Positions 28,061 to 36,274 of a stretch of DNA of 64,000 bases are shown here, piece after piece. The position numbers and the translations under genes were made by a program. Each line of letters begins with the position of its first letter. The stretch's first letter is position 1. Location of the stretch: the NCBI GenBank assembly GCA_963709325.1, contig CAVPVV010000001.1:1226820-1290819 (forward strand), written 5' to 3'. The notes below the pieces were generated by a model. That model was given only the letters and a program-made list of their open reading frames with translations. It made no database searches and had not been told where the DNA came from. The DNA comes from VFZN01 sp963709325 (GTDB lineage Bacteria > Acidobacteriota > Vicinamibacteria > Vicinamibacterales > UBA2999).

Positions 28061-28479
28061 GCGACGTGGTCGCAGGTCACGCGCCGCGAGTCGCGACGTC
28101 GCGGGTACGCGTGCGCTATGCCGAAACCGACCAGATGGGCGTCGTCTACTACTCGAACTACCTGATCTGGTTCGAGATCGGCCGGACCGAATGGCTGCGC
28201 GATACCGGGTGGACCTACCGCGAAATGGAAGCGGATGGATTGTCCCTGCCGGTGACCGAGGCCCACTGCGAATATCGCCTTGGCGCGCGCTACGACGATG
28301 AACTGGAGATCAGGACGACGGCGCGGCGTGTGTCGCCGGTCCGAATGGCGTTCGATTACGAGATTGAGCGATGCCGTGACCGCGCGCTGATCGCCACCGG
28401 GCGAACCATGCACGCGACGCTCGATCGAGCGGGCAAGCCGGTGCGAATTCCGGCGCGAGTCAAGGAGCTGCTGGCATGA
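28057..28479 (+). CDS. ybgC: Acyl-CoA thioesterase, YbgC/4-hydroxybenzoyl-CoA thioesterase family
   Basis: 140 aa hot-dog fold. RVRYAETDQMGVVYYSNYLIWFE near residue 22 contains the catalytic Asp in ETDQMGVVYY, and FEIGRTEWLR follows. It hydrolyses acyl-CoA or possibly acyl-ACP thioesters. In proteobacteria ybgC sits with tol-pal genes; here it lies four genes before bamD and overlaps its neighbours by 4 bp. The substrate is not readable. Confidence 0.88.
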   Translation: MSDVVAGHAPRVATSRVRVRYAETDQMGVVYYSNYLIWFEIGRTEWLRDTGWTYREMEADGLSLPVTEAHCEYRLGARYDDELEIRTTARRVSPVRMAFDYEIERCRDRALIATGRTMHATLDRAGKPVRIPARVKELLA

Positions 28480-29417
28480 AGGCACTGGTCACGGGCGGCG
28501 CGGGGTTCATCGGATCGCACCTGAGCGAGCGACTGCTCGATCACGGCGCGGAGGTGACCGCCCTCGACTGCTTCACCGATTACTACCCGAGACCGATCAA
28601 GGAAGCGAACATCGCGGGTTTGCGTTCGCGCCAGGGCTACCGCTTCGTGGAGAGCAGCATCGCCGACGCCAACCTGCCGGCGCTGCTCGACGGCGCCACG
28701 CACGTGTTCCATCTCGCCGCCCAGGCCGGCGTGCGCAAGAGTTGGGGACGCGAGTTCCAGGTCTACACCAGCCTCAACGTGGACGCGACCCAGACTCTGC
28801 TCGAGGCGTGCGTCGGCCGGCCGATCGAGCGGGTCGTCTACGCGTCGAGCTCCTCGGTGTACGGCGACGAAGCCTCGCTGCCGATGCGCGAAGAGATCCC
28901 ACTGCACCCGGTTTCGCCGTACGGCGTGACCAAGCTAGCGGCAGAGCAGCTCTGCTACCTGTATTTCGTCAATCACGGCGTGCCGACGGTCTCGCTCCGC
29001 TATTTCACGGTCTACGGTCCGCGCCAGCGGCCCGACATGGGCTTCCACCGCTTCCTCTCCGCGATTGCCGCGGGACGTCCGGTGGTGCAGTACGGCGACG
29101 GCTTGCAGACGCGAGACTTCACTTTCGTCGCCGACGCTGCCTCGGCCACACACCAGGCCGCCGTCCGTGGGGTTCCGGGGCGCGTCTACAATATTGGTGG
29201 GGGTTCCCGCGTCTCGCTGAAGGAGGTGTTCTCGATGCTCGGCCGTGTCACCGGCCGCGAGGTCCGCATCGAGCACCAGCCCGCCCAGAAGGGCGACATG
29301 CGCGACACCTACGCGGACACGACGCGCGCGCAGGTCGACCTCGGCTTTGCGCCGTCGATCACGCTCGAGGACGGGCTGCGCACGATGTATCGCTGGATGG
29401 AAGCGACCAGAGCATGA
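28476..29417 (+). CDS. NAD-dependent sugar-nucleotide epimerase (GalE/UDP-glucuronate epimerase-like)
   Basis: 313 aa extended short-chain dehydrogenase. N-terminal LVTGGAGFIGSHLSERLL binds NAD. AAQAGVRKSW near residue 85, YASSSSVYGD near 125 and the catalytic YGVTK near 149 follow. RYFTVYGPRQRPDMGFHRF near 180 resembles UDP-glucuronate 4-epimerases and related epimerases/dehydratases. It probably makes a sugar nucleotide for surface glycan. It overlaps ybgC and bamD by 4 bp each. Exact substrate is uncertain. Confidence 0.88.
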   Translation: MKALVTGGAGFIGSHLSERLLDHGAEVTALDCFTDYYPRPIKEANIAGLRSRQGYRFVESSIADANLPALLDGATHVFHLAAQAGVRKSWGREFQVYTSLNVDATQTLLEACVGRPIERVVYASSSSVYGDEASLPMREEIPLHPVSPYGVTKLAAEQLCYLYFVNHGVPTVSLRYFTVYGPRQRPDMGFHRFLSAIAAGRPVVQYGDGLQTRDFTFVADAASATHQAAVRGVPGRVYNIGGGSRVSLKEVFSMLGRVTGREVRIEHQPAQKGDMRDTYADTTRAQVDLGFAPSITLEDGLRTMYRWMEATRA

Positions 29418-30202
29418 TCTACGGTTGGAAGCGGCTGCTGATCCTCGCCCTTGTTCTCGGCGCCGCGGCCTGCGGCAAGAAACCGCCGACGCTCCCGCCG
29501 GGCAGCGCCGAGGCCGACAAGTTTCTCTTCGAGCGCGGCCAGGAGGCGGTGAAGAACGAAAAATGGGTGAACGCGCGGGAATATTTCCGCAATATCGTCG
29601 ACAACTACCCGCAGAGCCCGTTTCGGCCCGACGCCAAGCTTGCGCTCGGTGACACGTATCTGTCACAGGGTGGCACCGAGAACCTGCTGCTCGCGGCCAA
29701 CGAGTTCCGGGAGTTCCAGACCTTCTATCCGACCCACCAGCGCGCCGACTACGCACAATTGCAACTCGCACGCTCGTATACTCGGCAAATGCTGGCGCCC
29801 GAACGGGATCAGTCCGCGACGCGTGATGCCATCAAGGAGATCGAGGTCTTCCTGCAGCGGTATCCGAACAGTGCGCTGTTGTCCGATGCGCGCCAGATCG
29901 AGCGCGAGGCCAAGGATCGCCTCAGCACCGCCGGGTACCGCGTCGGCTATTTCTATTTCCGTCAGAGGTGGTACCCCGGGGCCATCGATCGTTTCCGCGA
30001 AGTGCTGTCCAGCGATCCGGAGTTCACGCGGCGTGACGCGGTCTACTTCTATCTGGCCGAAGCGCTCTACCGAACCGATAAGAAAGCAGAAGCGCTCCCC
30101 TACTACGAACGGTTGCTCCGCGAATTCGAGCAAAGCGAGTATCTCGTTGACACCCAGAAGCGGGTGGCGGAGTTGAAGGGCGCAACGCCCGGAGGAAGGT
30201 AG
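29414..30202 (+). CDS. bamD: Outer membrane assembly lipoprotein BamD
   Basis: 262 aa from the ATG at 29414. The signal peptide ends in a lipobox, LGAAACGKK. BamD-type TPRs follow: ARDYF-like NAREYFRNIVDNYPQSPFRP, AANEFREFQTFYPTHQRADY, then AIKEIEVFLQRYPNSAL and GAIDRFREVLSSDPEF. It is a component of the BAM complex that inserts beta-barrel proteins and its presence implies an outer membrane. It overlaps the upstream epimerase gene by 4 bp. Confidence 0.87.
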   Translation: MIYGWKRLLILALVLGAAACGKKPPTLPPGSAEADKFLFERGQEAVKNEKWVNAREYFRNIVDNYPQSPFRPDAKLALGDTYLSQGGTENLLLAANEFREFQTFYPTHQRADYAQLQLARSYTRQMLAPERDQSATRDAIKEIEVFLQRYPNSALLSDARQIEREAKDRLSTAGYRVGYFYFRQRWYPGAIDRFREVLSSDPEFTRRDAVYFYLAEALYRTDKKAEALPYYERLLREFEQSEYLVDTQKRVAELKGATPGGR

Positions 30203-30208
30203 GACCAG

Positions 30209-31018
30209 ATGCGGAAGGTATGGCTCGTGGGTGTGCTCGGAATGGCATTGCCGGCGGTGGCCGGCGCGCAGGGGCTCGGCCCACGTACGATCACCAACTG
30301 GCAGGTGCAGTGCGCCGACCTGCCGGCGAGCGAGCCGCCGGGCGCGCCGCTCTGGGTGGCGGCGTCCGAGCGGGGCGATGGCCGGCTGGCGATTGCGCCG
30401 GGTGAGCTCATCGTGATCCAGGCGGGCACAGAGCAAGGGCTGAAGCTCGGCCAGGCCCTGGTGTCGCGGCGGATCGACCGCGGGCGCGAGAGCTACAACG
30501 GGGTCAAGCCCGGCGCCGAGGGCATGATCTTCGGCCGCTCCGGCTACTACGGCGGCGTCCGGTCAACGGCGCTACTGACAATCGAGCGCATCGACGCTCG
30601 GTTCGCGCTCGCCCGCGTCGTCAAGGCCTGCGATCAGATCGAAGTCGGCGATCTCCTGGAGCCGGCGGTGATCCCCGCGCTTCCCGCCGCAGCGGCGATG
30701 GGCCCCGAGAACTTTGACGATCGCGCCATGGTGATGATCGGTCGCGATCTGCGCGAGGACTTCGGCGACGGCGATGTCGTGGCGATCAACCGCGGCTCGA
30801 AGGATGGCGTGACACCGGGGACGCGCTTCTCGCTTTACAGGGTCCAGCAGGGCGGCTCGCTCTACAACACGGTCGGGACCAACCTGCCGATGAGCGAGCG
30901 CGGCGAAGCGGTGGTGCTGGACGTCACCGAGACCACTGCGCGTGCGGTACTGGTCCGCGTACGCGACGTCGTGCACTCCGGCGACGTTGCGGTCCGCCGC
31001 GCCGCTGGCAAGCCGTAA
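30209..31018 (+). CDS. Exported protein of unknown function (FlgT-C-like region)
   Basis: 269 aa. A signal peptide (VWLVGVLGMALPAVAGAQG) precedes two similar beta-rich halves. Each half contains a GTEQGLKLGQ or SKDGVTPGTRFSLYR turn, as in C-terminal domains of FlgT-like and related envelope proteins. There is no catalytic motif. It starts six bases after bamD with GGAGG nearby, so it is the last gene of that operon and is probably an envelope component. Confidence 0.6.
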   Translation: MRKVWLVGVLGMALPAVAGAQGLGPRTITNWQVQCADLPASEPPGAPLWVAASERGDGRLAIAPGELIVIQAGTEQGLKLGQALVSRRIDRGRESYNGVKPGAEGMIFGRSGYYGGVRSTALLTIERIDARFALARVVKACDQIEVGDLLEPAVIPALPAAAAMGPENFDDRAMVMIGRDLREDFGDGDVVAINRGSKDGVTPGTRFSLYRVQQGGSLYNTVGTNLPMSERGEAVVLDVTETTARAVLVRVRDVVHSGDVAVRRAAGKP

Positions 31019-31028
31019 GCGGTTCGCT

Positions 31029-31664
31029 CTACATCACCTTGCGTTCGTCACGCGCGGCGTACTCGGTACGCCGCGCGGCGCGCACTTCGTTGATGTCGGT
31101 CACATGTGGCGACAGTGACATCGTGTAGTTGAAGCGGCGGAAATAGTCGACCGCCGACAGCAGCGACGTCGCCAGCACCACCCACAGCGCCGCCTGCCCC
31201 ATCAGCAGCAGCACCGGCATCCGCTCCCATCCGAGAATGAGGAGGAGGATCGCCACGACCTGGGAAACCATCTTCAGCTTGCCGAGGTTCGAGGCCGGCA
31301 TGGCGACCCCGCGCGCGTAGGCGATGCTGCGCAGGCCGGTGACCGCGAACTCGCGGCCGATGATCACCGCCACCATCCACGCCGGCGCGAGATCGAGCTG
31401 CACGATTGAAACAAGCGTTGCCGAGATCAGCAGCTTGTCGGCGAGCGGGTCGAGGATCTGCCCCAGCCAGGTGACCTGCTGGCGGCGCCGGGCGAGATAG
31501 CCGTCGAGCCAGTCGGTGAGCGAAGCCAGCCCGAAGATCGCCGCGGCGACGACCTCGACCGGCAAGCCCATGACCAGCCGCCCTTCGAACTTCGTGAGCA
31601 GCACCGACACCAGCAGCGGCACCAGGAAGATGCGCGCGATCGTCAGGCTGTTGGGCAGGTTCAT
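31029..31664 (-). CDS. pgsA: CDP-diacylglycerol-glycerol-3-phosphate 3-phosphatidyltransferase
   Basis: 211 aa polytopic membrane enzyme. The CDP-alcohol phosphotransferase motif D-G-x2-A-R-x8-G-x3-D-x3-D is fully present (TDWLDGYLARRRQQVTWLG followed by QILDPLADK). N-terminal NLPNSLTIARIFLVPLL is typical of PgsA. It makes phosphatidylglycerol phosphate. The ~47 C-terminal residues after the last membrane segment are charged. It is transcribed toward the bamD operon and divergent from the nucleotidyltransferase gene. Confidence 0.93.
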   Translation of the reverse strand: MNLPNSLTIARIFLVPLLVSVLLTKFEGRLVMGLPVEVVAAAIFGLASLTDWLDGYLARRRQQVTWLGQILDPLADKLLISATLVSIVQLDLAPAWMVAVIIGREFAVTGLRSIAYARGVAMPASNLGKLKMVSQVVAILLLILGWERMPVLLLMGQAALWVVLATSLLSAVDYFRRFNYTMSLSPHVTDINEVRAARRTEYAARDERKVM

Positions 31665-31752
31665 CGCTCGAGGCTCATTTTACCCCCACCACCCGGCCGG
31701 TGCTGTCCGCGTGAGGGAATCGGCCAGCTCTCGTGTAAGATGAAGGTTTGTC

Positions 31753-32811
31753 ATGAAGGCGATTCTGCTGGCAGGGGGCAAGGGCACGCGGCTGCGGCCG
31801 CTCACGCTGCACACCCCGAAGCCTGTCGTTCCGATTTTCGACCGCGCATTCCTCCACTACCAGATCGATCTCCTCAAGCAGATCCCCGAGATCGACGAGG
31901 TCATCCTCAGCCTCAACTACCAGCCGCGCCGCATCGAAGAGGTCTTCGGCGAAGGCGAAGGCATGGGCGTCCGCATCCGCTACGTGGTCGAGCCTGCTCC
32001 GCTCGGCACCGGCGGCGCGATCCGCTATGCCGCACAGGGCATCACCGACACGTTGATCGTGTTCAACGGCGACGTCATGACCTCCGTGGACGTCCGCGCC
32101 GTCGTCGAGCGTCACCGGAACGCCAAGGCCAAGGCCACCATCGTGCTGACGCCGGTTGACAATCCCAGTGCCTACGGGTTGGTCGAGACCGACGCCGAGG
32201 GGCGCGTCACCCGGTTCCTGGAGAAGCCGAAGCCAGACGAGATCACCTGCAATACGATCAACGCCGGCATCTACGTGCTCGAGCCGGACACCTTCGATCG
32301 GATCCCGAAGGACGTCTCCTACTCGATCGAGCGCGGCTACTTTCCGTCGCTCACCGAGCGGGGCGAGACCTTCGTGGCCTATACGGATCGCGGCTACTGG
32401 ATCGACATCGGCACTCCGGAGAAGTACGTCCAGGTCCACCGCGATATATTCGACGGGCGCTTCTCCGCGGGCCTGTATCGCGGGATTGACCACAGCCAGC
32501 CGTTGGTGTCACCCGAGGCGCGGATCGACGATGGGGCCACGATCACCGGGCCCTGCTTCATCGACGCGGCGGCACACGTGAAGACCGATGCCGAGATTGG
32601 CCCTTACACCGTGCTCGGCCGCGGCGCGATCGTCGAAGACGGTGCGCGTCTCGCGAACACCATCGTCTGGCCCAACACGCGGATCGGCCAGAACGCAATC
32701 ATCGACGGCCCCATACTCGGCCGCAATTGCCACATCGGCCGGAACGTGTCGATCACCGGCACAGCCGTGATCGGCGATAAGACGACGTTGACCGACTACA
32801 CGCACCTGTAG
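31753..32811 (+). CDS. Sugar-1-phosphate nucleotidyltransferase (mannose-1-phosphate guanylyltransferase-like)
   Basis: 352 aa. The N-terminal MKAILLAGGKGTRLRPLTLH signature is followed by TPKPVVPIFDRAFLHYQ, EPAPLGTGGAIRYA and VFNGDVMTSVD. From about 255 on, left-handed beta-helix hexapeptide repeats are visible (IGPYTVLGRGAIVEDGARL, IGQNAIIDGPILGRNCHIG). It activates a sugar-1-phosphate with GTP or another NTP. The next gene is a phosphomannomutase, so GDP-mannose is the best guess; UDP- or dTDP-sugar remains possible. Confidence 0.85.
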   Translation: MKAILLAGGKGTRLRPLTLHTPKPVVPIFDRAFLHYQIDLLKQIPEIDEVILSLNYQPRRIEEVFGEGEGMGVRIRYVVEPAPLGTGGAIRYAAQGITDTLIVFNGDVMTSVDVRAVVERHRNAKAKATIVLTPVDNPSAYGLVETDAEGRVTRFLEKPKPDEITCNTINAGIYVLEPDTFDRIPKDVSYSIERGYFPSLTERGETFVAYTDRGYWIDIGTPEKYVQVHRDIFDGRFSAGLYRGIDHSQPLVSPEARIDDGATITGPCFIDAAAHVKTDAEIGPYTVLGRGAIVEDGARLANTIVWPNTRIGQNAIIDGPILGRNCHIGRNVSITGTAVIGDKTTLTDYTHL

Positions 32812-32832
32812 GATCGTTCGGTTCTGCAGTTG

Positions 32833-32853
32833 TGCCTTGTGCCTTCTGCCTCG
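32833..32853. repeat. Three heptamers TGCCTTG-TGCCTTC-TGCCTCG
   Basis: Third intergenic array of the TGCCTTS unit, between the nucleotidyltransferase gene and the phosphomannomutase gene. It overlaps the untranslated leader of the latter. Confidence 0.75.
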
Positions 32854-32878
32854 ACGCTCCACTTTCCTCTTCCGCCCT

Positions 32879-34237
32879 ATGCCTGACGTGAATCCCAACG
32901 TGTTCAAGGCCTACGACGTCCGGGGCCTCTATCCCAGCGAGCTGAACGCGAGCCTCTTCCACCAGCTCGGGCGTGCGTTTGTCGCCTACCTGGGACCTGG
33001 CCGCTACGCCGTGTCGCGCGACATGCGCGTGTCCTCGCCGGAGCTCGCCGCCGCGTTCATCGAAGGGGCCCGCCTTCAGGGCGGCAACGTGGTGAACTAC
33101 GGGCTGATGGGCACCGACATGCTGTATTACGCGGTGGCCGCCGACGGCCTCGATGGCGGCGCCCAGATCACCGCGTCACACAATCCCGGCGAGTACAACG
33201 GCTGCAAGATGGTCAAACGCGAGGCGTTTCCGCTGAGCGGCGAAGCCGGGATCAAGGAAATGAAGGAGATGATCTTCGGCGGCACCATTCCCGCGCCTCC
33301 CGCCAGCCAGGGATCGCTCGAACACCGCGACGTGCTGGACCGCTATACCGAGCACGTGATGCGATTCATCGATTCGTCGCTGATCAAGCCGTTCAACGTC
33401 GTGCTCGATGCCGGCAGCGGGATCGGCGGCATGGTCGCGCCTCCCCTGTTCGATCGCCTGCCCTGCAAGACCACGCGGCTCTGCTTCGAGGTGGACGGCA
33501 CGTTCCCGAACCACGAAGCCAATCCGTTGATCGAGGAGAACCGCCGCGACATCACTGCCAAGGTGATCGAGGTCGGTGCCGACGCCGGTATCGCCTGGGA
33601 CGGCGACGCCGATCGCTGCTTCTTCATCGACGGCGCCGGGGAGTTCATCGCCGGCGATTTCATCACGGCGCTGCTGGCCGACTCGTTCCTGATGAAGGAC
33701 CCCGGCTCGACGATCATCTACGACGTCCGCGCCAGCTACGCCGTCAAGGACATCGTCTCGCACTATGGCGGCCGGGCTTTGATGAACCGGGTCGGCCACG
33801 CGTTCATCAAGCGCCGGATGCGCGAAGAGGACGCGATCTTCGGCGGCGAGGTCACGGGGCACTACTACTTCCGTGACAACTTCTACGCCGACAATGGCTT
33901 CATTCCGGCGCTCCTCATTCTGGAGCTGATGTCGAAAAAGGGCCTGTCGCTCCGCGACCTGCTCAAGCCGCTCCGCGAGCGCTACTTCATCTCCGGCGAG
34001 ATCAACACGAAGGTGACGAGCATGAGCGTGGTCCCGCAGAAGCTCGAGGCGCTGAAAAAGGCCTACGGTAACGGCCACGTCTACGAGCTCGACGGCGTCT
34101 CGGTGGAGTTCCCCGACTGGCACTTCAACGTCCGGGCCTCCAACACCGAGCCTCTGCTGCGCCTCAACCTGGAAGGCGTCACGCCGGAGATCATGGAGAA
34201 GCGGCGCGACGAGGTGCTCGCGATCATCCGCGGCTAG
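32879..34237 (+). CDS. manB: Phosphomannomutase/phosphoglucomutase
   Basis: 452 aa from the ATG at 32879. Alpha-D-phosphohexomutase motifs: FKAYDVRGLYP, ITASHNPGEYNGCK near residue 98 with the phosphorylated Ser, WDGDADRCFFID near 238 (metal loop), GGEVTGHYYF near 320 (sugar loop) and VRASNTEPLLRLNLEG near 418 (phosphate loop). It converts mannose-6-phosphate to mannose-1-phosphate or the glucose analogue and pairs with the upstream nucleotidyltransferase. Length and domain order are normal. Confidence 0.93.
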   Translation: MPDVNPNVFKAYDVRGLYPSELNASLFHQLGRAFVAYLGPGRYAVSRDMRVSSPELAAAFIEGARLQGGNVVNYGLMGTDMLYYAVAADGLDGGAQITASHNPGEYNGCKMVKREAFPLSGEAGIKEMKEMIFGGTIPAPPASQGSLEHRDVLDRYTEHVMRFIDSSLIKPFNVVLDAGSGIGGMVAPPLFDRLPCKTTRLCFEVDGTFPNHEANPLIEENRRDITAKVIEVGADAGIAWDGDADRCFFIDGAGEFIAGDFITALLADSFLMKDPGSTIIYDVRASYAVKDIVSHYGGRALMNRVGHAFIKRRMREEDAIFGGEVTGHYYFRDNFYADNGFIPALLILELMSKKGLSLRDLLKPLRERYFISGEINTKVTSMSVVPQKLEALKKAYGNGHVYELDGVSVEFPDWHFNVRASNTEPLLRLNLEGVTPEIMEKRRDEVLAIIRG

Positions 34238-34257
34238 GAGATTCGGTCCCGCGGTTC

Positions 34258-34812
34258 CTATCGGCAGTGCGGCGGAAGCAGCGTCGCGCTGAGCCATTCG
34301 CGGATGAACGTGGCCGCAGCCGGATCGCAGCGCCGTCCGTCGATGACTGACGGGCCGAACGCCGCACCGCCGAGGGCATGGACGAATCCGACGGCCACGC
34401 CGCCGACCGCCACCGATCCGACGGTGAAGCCTCCGATTGACAGGCCGGCGCCGAGGGCTGCGCCGCCGAGCGCGAACAGCAGCCCGATCGACAGTCCGCC
34501 GACGCTCACAAGGCCCGCTGCGAGGCCGCCGATCGCCACACCCCCGACGGCGATGTTTCCAACGGCGATGACGCCCTTCGCCACCCGCGGCCGCATCGTG
34601 ACCGGATCGACGCCGGCGCACACGTGGACGAGCGGCCAGCTGGCGATTGTGGCCGCCGATCGGTACTCGAACCCGAGCACGGTTCGCCGGCCGAGGCAGT
34701 CACGGCAGATCAGCCGTGGCGTGTCTACGCCAACGCAGTCGCGGCACATTGCTCTCAGGCACACCCCGCACACCCCGACGGCGGCCGACCGATCATGGAG
34801 GTAGCAGTTCAT
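34258..34812 (-). CDS. B-box-like zinc protein with Gly-rich period-5 hydrophobic repeat
   Basis: 184 aa from the ATG at 34812. Residues 1-50 hold paired Cys (CGVCLRAMCRDCVG, then CRDCLGRR), resembling a B-box or zinc-ribbon. Residues from about 75 to 150 consist of hydrophobic pentads with recurring Gly (VIAVGNIAVGGVAIGG, LSIGLLFALGG, FTVGSVAVGGVAVG). The period-5 pattern could form a membrane-inserted or beta-solenoid structure. The C-terminus carries a single Cys pair-less tail. It does not match a family I can name with function. It is convergent with the phosphomannomutase gene. Confidence 0.55.
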   Translation of the reverse strand: MNCYLHDRSAAVGVCGVCLRAMCRDCVGVDTPRLICRDCLGRRTVLGFEYRSAATIASWPLVHVCAGVDPVTMRPRVAKGVIAVGNIAVGGVAIGGLAAGLVSVGGLSIGLLFALGGAALGAGLSIGGFTVGSVAVGGVAVGFVHALGGAAFGPSVIDGRRCDPAAATFIREWLSATLLPPHCR

Positions 34813-34997
34813 GCCCGAGATTCTGCATCCGATCGGGGGCGGGAGAGCGGGCTTCCGTGCGGTCGTGTGCCGCCGGGCATCCGGCAGCAGGGACTCGAGT
34901 TGCCGGTTCATCGCCGGCCGATTCTCGCTGCAGGCGAGACGCGCCCGGCTGGCGCCGCAGCGGCGTTGGCAGGGTTTGTGCCTCTTACAGGCGCATC

Positions 34998-35384
34998 ATG
35001 GCTCTCAACAAGGTCTTGATCGCTTTCGCCTGCTCCGTGGTGCTTCCCGCAGCGGCACTGGCCCAGGCTCCCGCATGGTCGCTCGCGGCCAAGGCGAACT
35101 GCTGCGCCACTGCAACCGACGATGGCACGGCACTCGCGCGATCGGTGCTCGTGCCCGCCCCGTTAATCCTGCCGGTGGACGAAACCGCCACCGCGCTGGC
35201 TGCATCGGTTCTCCTGCCGGCCGCTACTGGCCAGGCAATGGCTGGCATGAGCTGCTGCCATCACGACGCAATGCCTTCCGCGGCAATGCCGGGAGCCGGC
35301 TGCGACGAGAAAATGACTGACCAAGGGTGCTGCAAGGAAGGATGTGAGATGGCTTGCGGCCAGTCGGTGCCGCCGACTCGCTGA
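34998..35384 (+). CDS. Small exported Cys/His-rich protein
   Basis: 128 aa from the ATG at 34998. A signal peptide (VLIAFACSVVLPAAALAQA) is followed by an Ala/Val-rich middle with an internal repeat (TALARSVLVPA / TALAASVLLPA). The C-terminal 50 residues are rich in Cys, His and Met: MSCCHHDAM, GCDEKM, GCCKEGCEMACG. This suggests metal (Cu or similar) binding in the envelope. The family is not recognised. A strong hairpin follows 30 bp downstream. Confidence 0.55.
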   Translation: MALNKVLIAFACSVVLPAAALAQAPAWSLAAKANCCATATDDGTALARSVLVPAPLILPVDETATALAASVLLPAATGQAMAGMSCCHHDAMPSAAMPGAGCDEKMTDQGCCKEGCEMACGQSVPPTR

Positions 35385-35415
35385 GCGGCAGCTTGGGGCC
35401 GCTTTGCCCCGTGTG

Positions 35416-35449
35416 AAGGGTGGGAACTTCTCCCGGGGCTCCCACCCTT
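35416..35449 (+). terminator. Intrinsic terminator-like hairpin
   Basis: AAGGGTGGGA (35416-35425) pairs perfectly with TCCCACCCTT (35440-35449) around a 14-base loop and is followed by TTCTGCT. It lies between the Cys-rich gene and tRNA-Gly. The T-run is weak. Confidence 0.5.
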
Positions 35450-35477
35450 TCTGCTAAGATCGACGCTCCACCATTGA

Positions 35478-35552
35478 GCGGGAGTAACTCAGTGGTAGAG
35501 TCACAGCTTCCCAAGCTGTTGGTCGCGGGTTCGATCCCCGTCTCCCGCTCCA
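35478..35552 (+). tRNA. tRNA-Gly (anticodon CCC)
   Basis: The acceptor stem GCGGGAG pairs with CTCCCGC and the CCA end is encoded. The D arm is CTCAGTGGTAGAG, and the anticodon arm ACAGC-TTCCCAA-GCTGT gives CCC. The T arm is CGGGTTCGATCCCCG. Length is 75 including CCA. Confidence 0.95.
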
Positions 35553-35635
35553 TTCCAATCAGGTAACCGTCGCATTGCGACGGTCAATTTCGCTCATGGC
35601 AGGCTCTGCCTGTTCGCCTGCGCCCTGCCGCGACC

Positions 35636-36274
35636 TCAATGCACGGTCACTCCGACAGCAATCTGGAACAGCGTAGTCCGCGGCGCCGCAACGCTCGTCA
35701 CGGAGGCGTCGCGCGATCCCAGCTTGTGCCAGCGCACGTCGAAGCCGGCTCCGAAATGCTCGGACAGGAACCATCGCGCCCCGCCGCCGAAGTTGATGGC
35801 GCCGCCCCACCCTGAATCGGTCGTGACCGGCGCGAGCACCCCGCCGCTGGCGTCGCTCGTAACTTTCGCCAGGCCGTAGCCGAAGCTGAGATGGCTCCAG
35901 CCCTGACGGTGTCCGAAGTTGAACGAGATCTGCGGTGCGAGCGTGCTCGAGCGCGTCACCACCTCCTGCCGCCCATCGACCGTGTCGCTGCTGGCCGTCC
36001 CCCGCGCGAATGTCAGCGCGCCGCCGAACCCAACACGAGCCGGCCCGAGCTGGAACGGGTAGACATGAATGCCGAAGTCCAGGCCGTAGCCGCGGGACGG
36101 GACGACAGTACCCTCTGGCACGGCCGGTATCCACCCTGAGGCCGTTGGCAGCGCGGTCGTCAGACCGCGGACGTCAGCTGCGAATGGCCCGACAGGATCG
36201 GCGGGCTGAGCCAGCGCTGGCGATATCCCGCACACGACGAGCGTGATCGCGACACCGAGGAGACGAAACCGCAT
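35636..36274 (-). CDS. Outer-membrane beta-barrel-like protein
   Basis: 212 aa from the ATG at 36274, which shares one base with the deoC stop. A signal peptide (LLGVAITLVVCGISPALAQ) is followed by alternating polar/hydrophobic strands rich in Gly and aromatics: YGLDFGIHVYPFQLGPARVG, HLSFGYGLAKV, INFGGGARWFLSEHFGAGFD. It ends FQIAVGVTVH, a typical C-terminal barrel strand. It resembles small OmpA/opacity-type barrels. It is co-transcribed with deoC and rpiB, so a channel for their substrate is one possibility. Confidence 0.65.
   Translation of the reverse strand: MRFRLLGVAITLVVCGISPALAQPADPVGPFAADVRGLTTALPTASGWIPAVPEGTVVPSRGYGLDFGIHVYPFQLGPARVGFGGALTFARGTASSDTVDGRQEVVTRSSTLAPQISFNFGHRQGWSHLSFGYGLAKVTSDASGGVLAPVTTDSGWGGAINFGGGARWFLSEHFGAGFDVRWHKLGSRDASVTSVAAPRTTLFQIAVGVTVH

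Noticed and set aside
35224..35553. Minus-strand frame starting MERETGIEPATNSLGSC
   Set aside because: It is the antisense of tRNA-Gly read as protein, a well-known false gene pattern. The real features are the tRNA and the Cys-rich gene on the plus strand.
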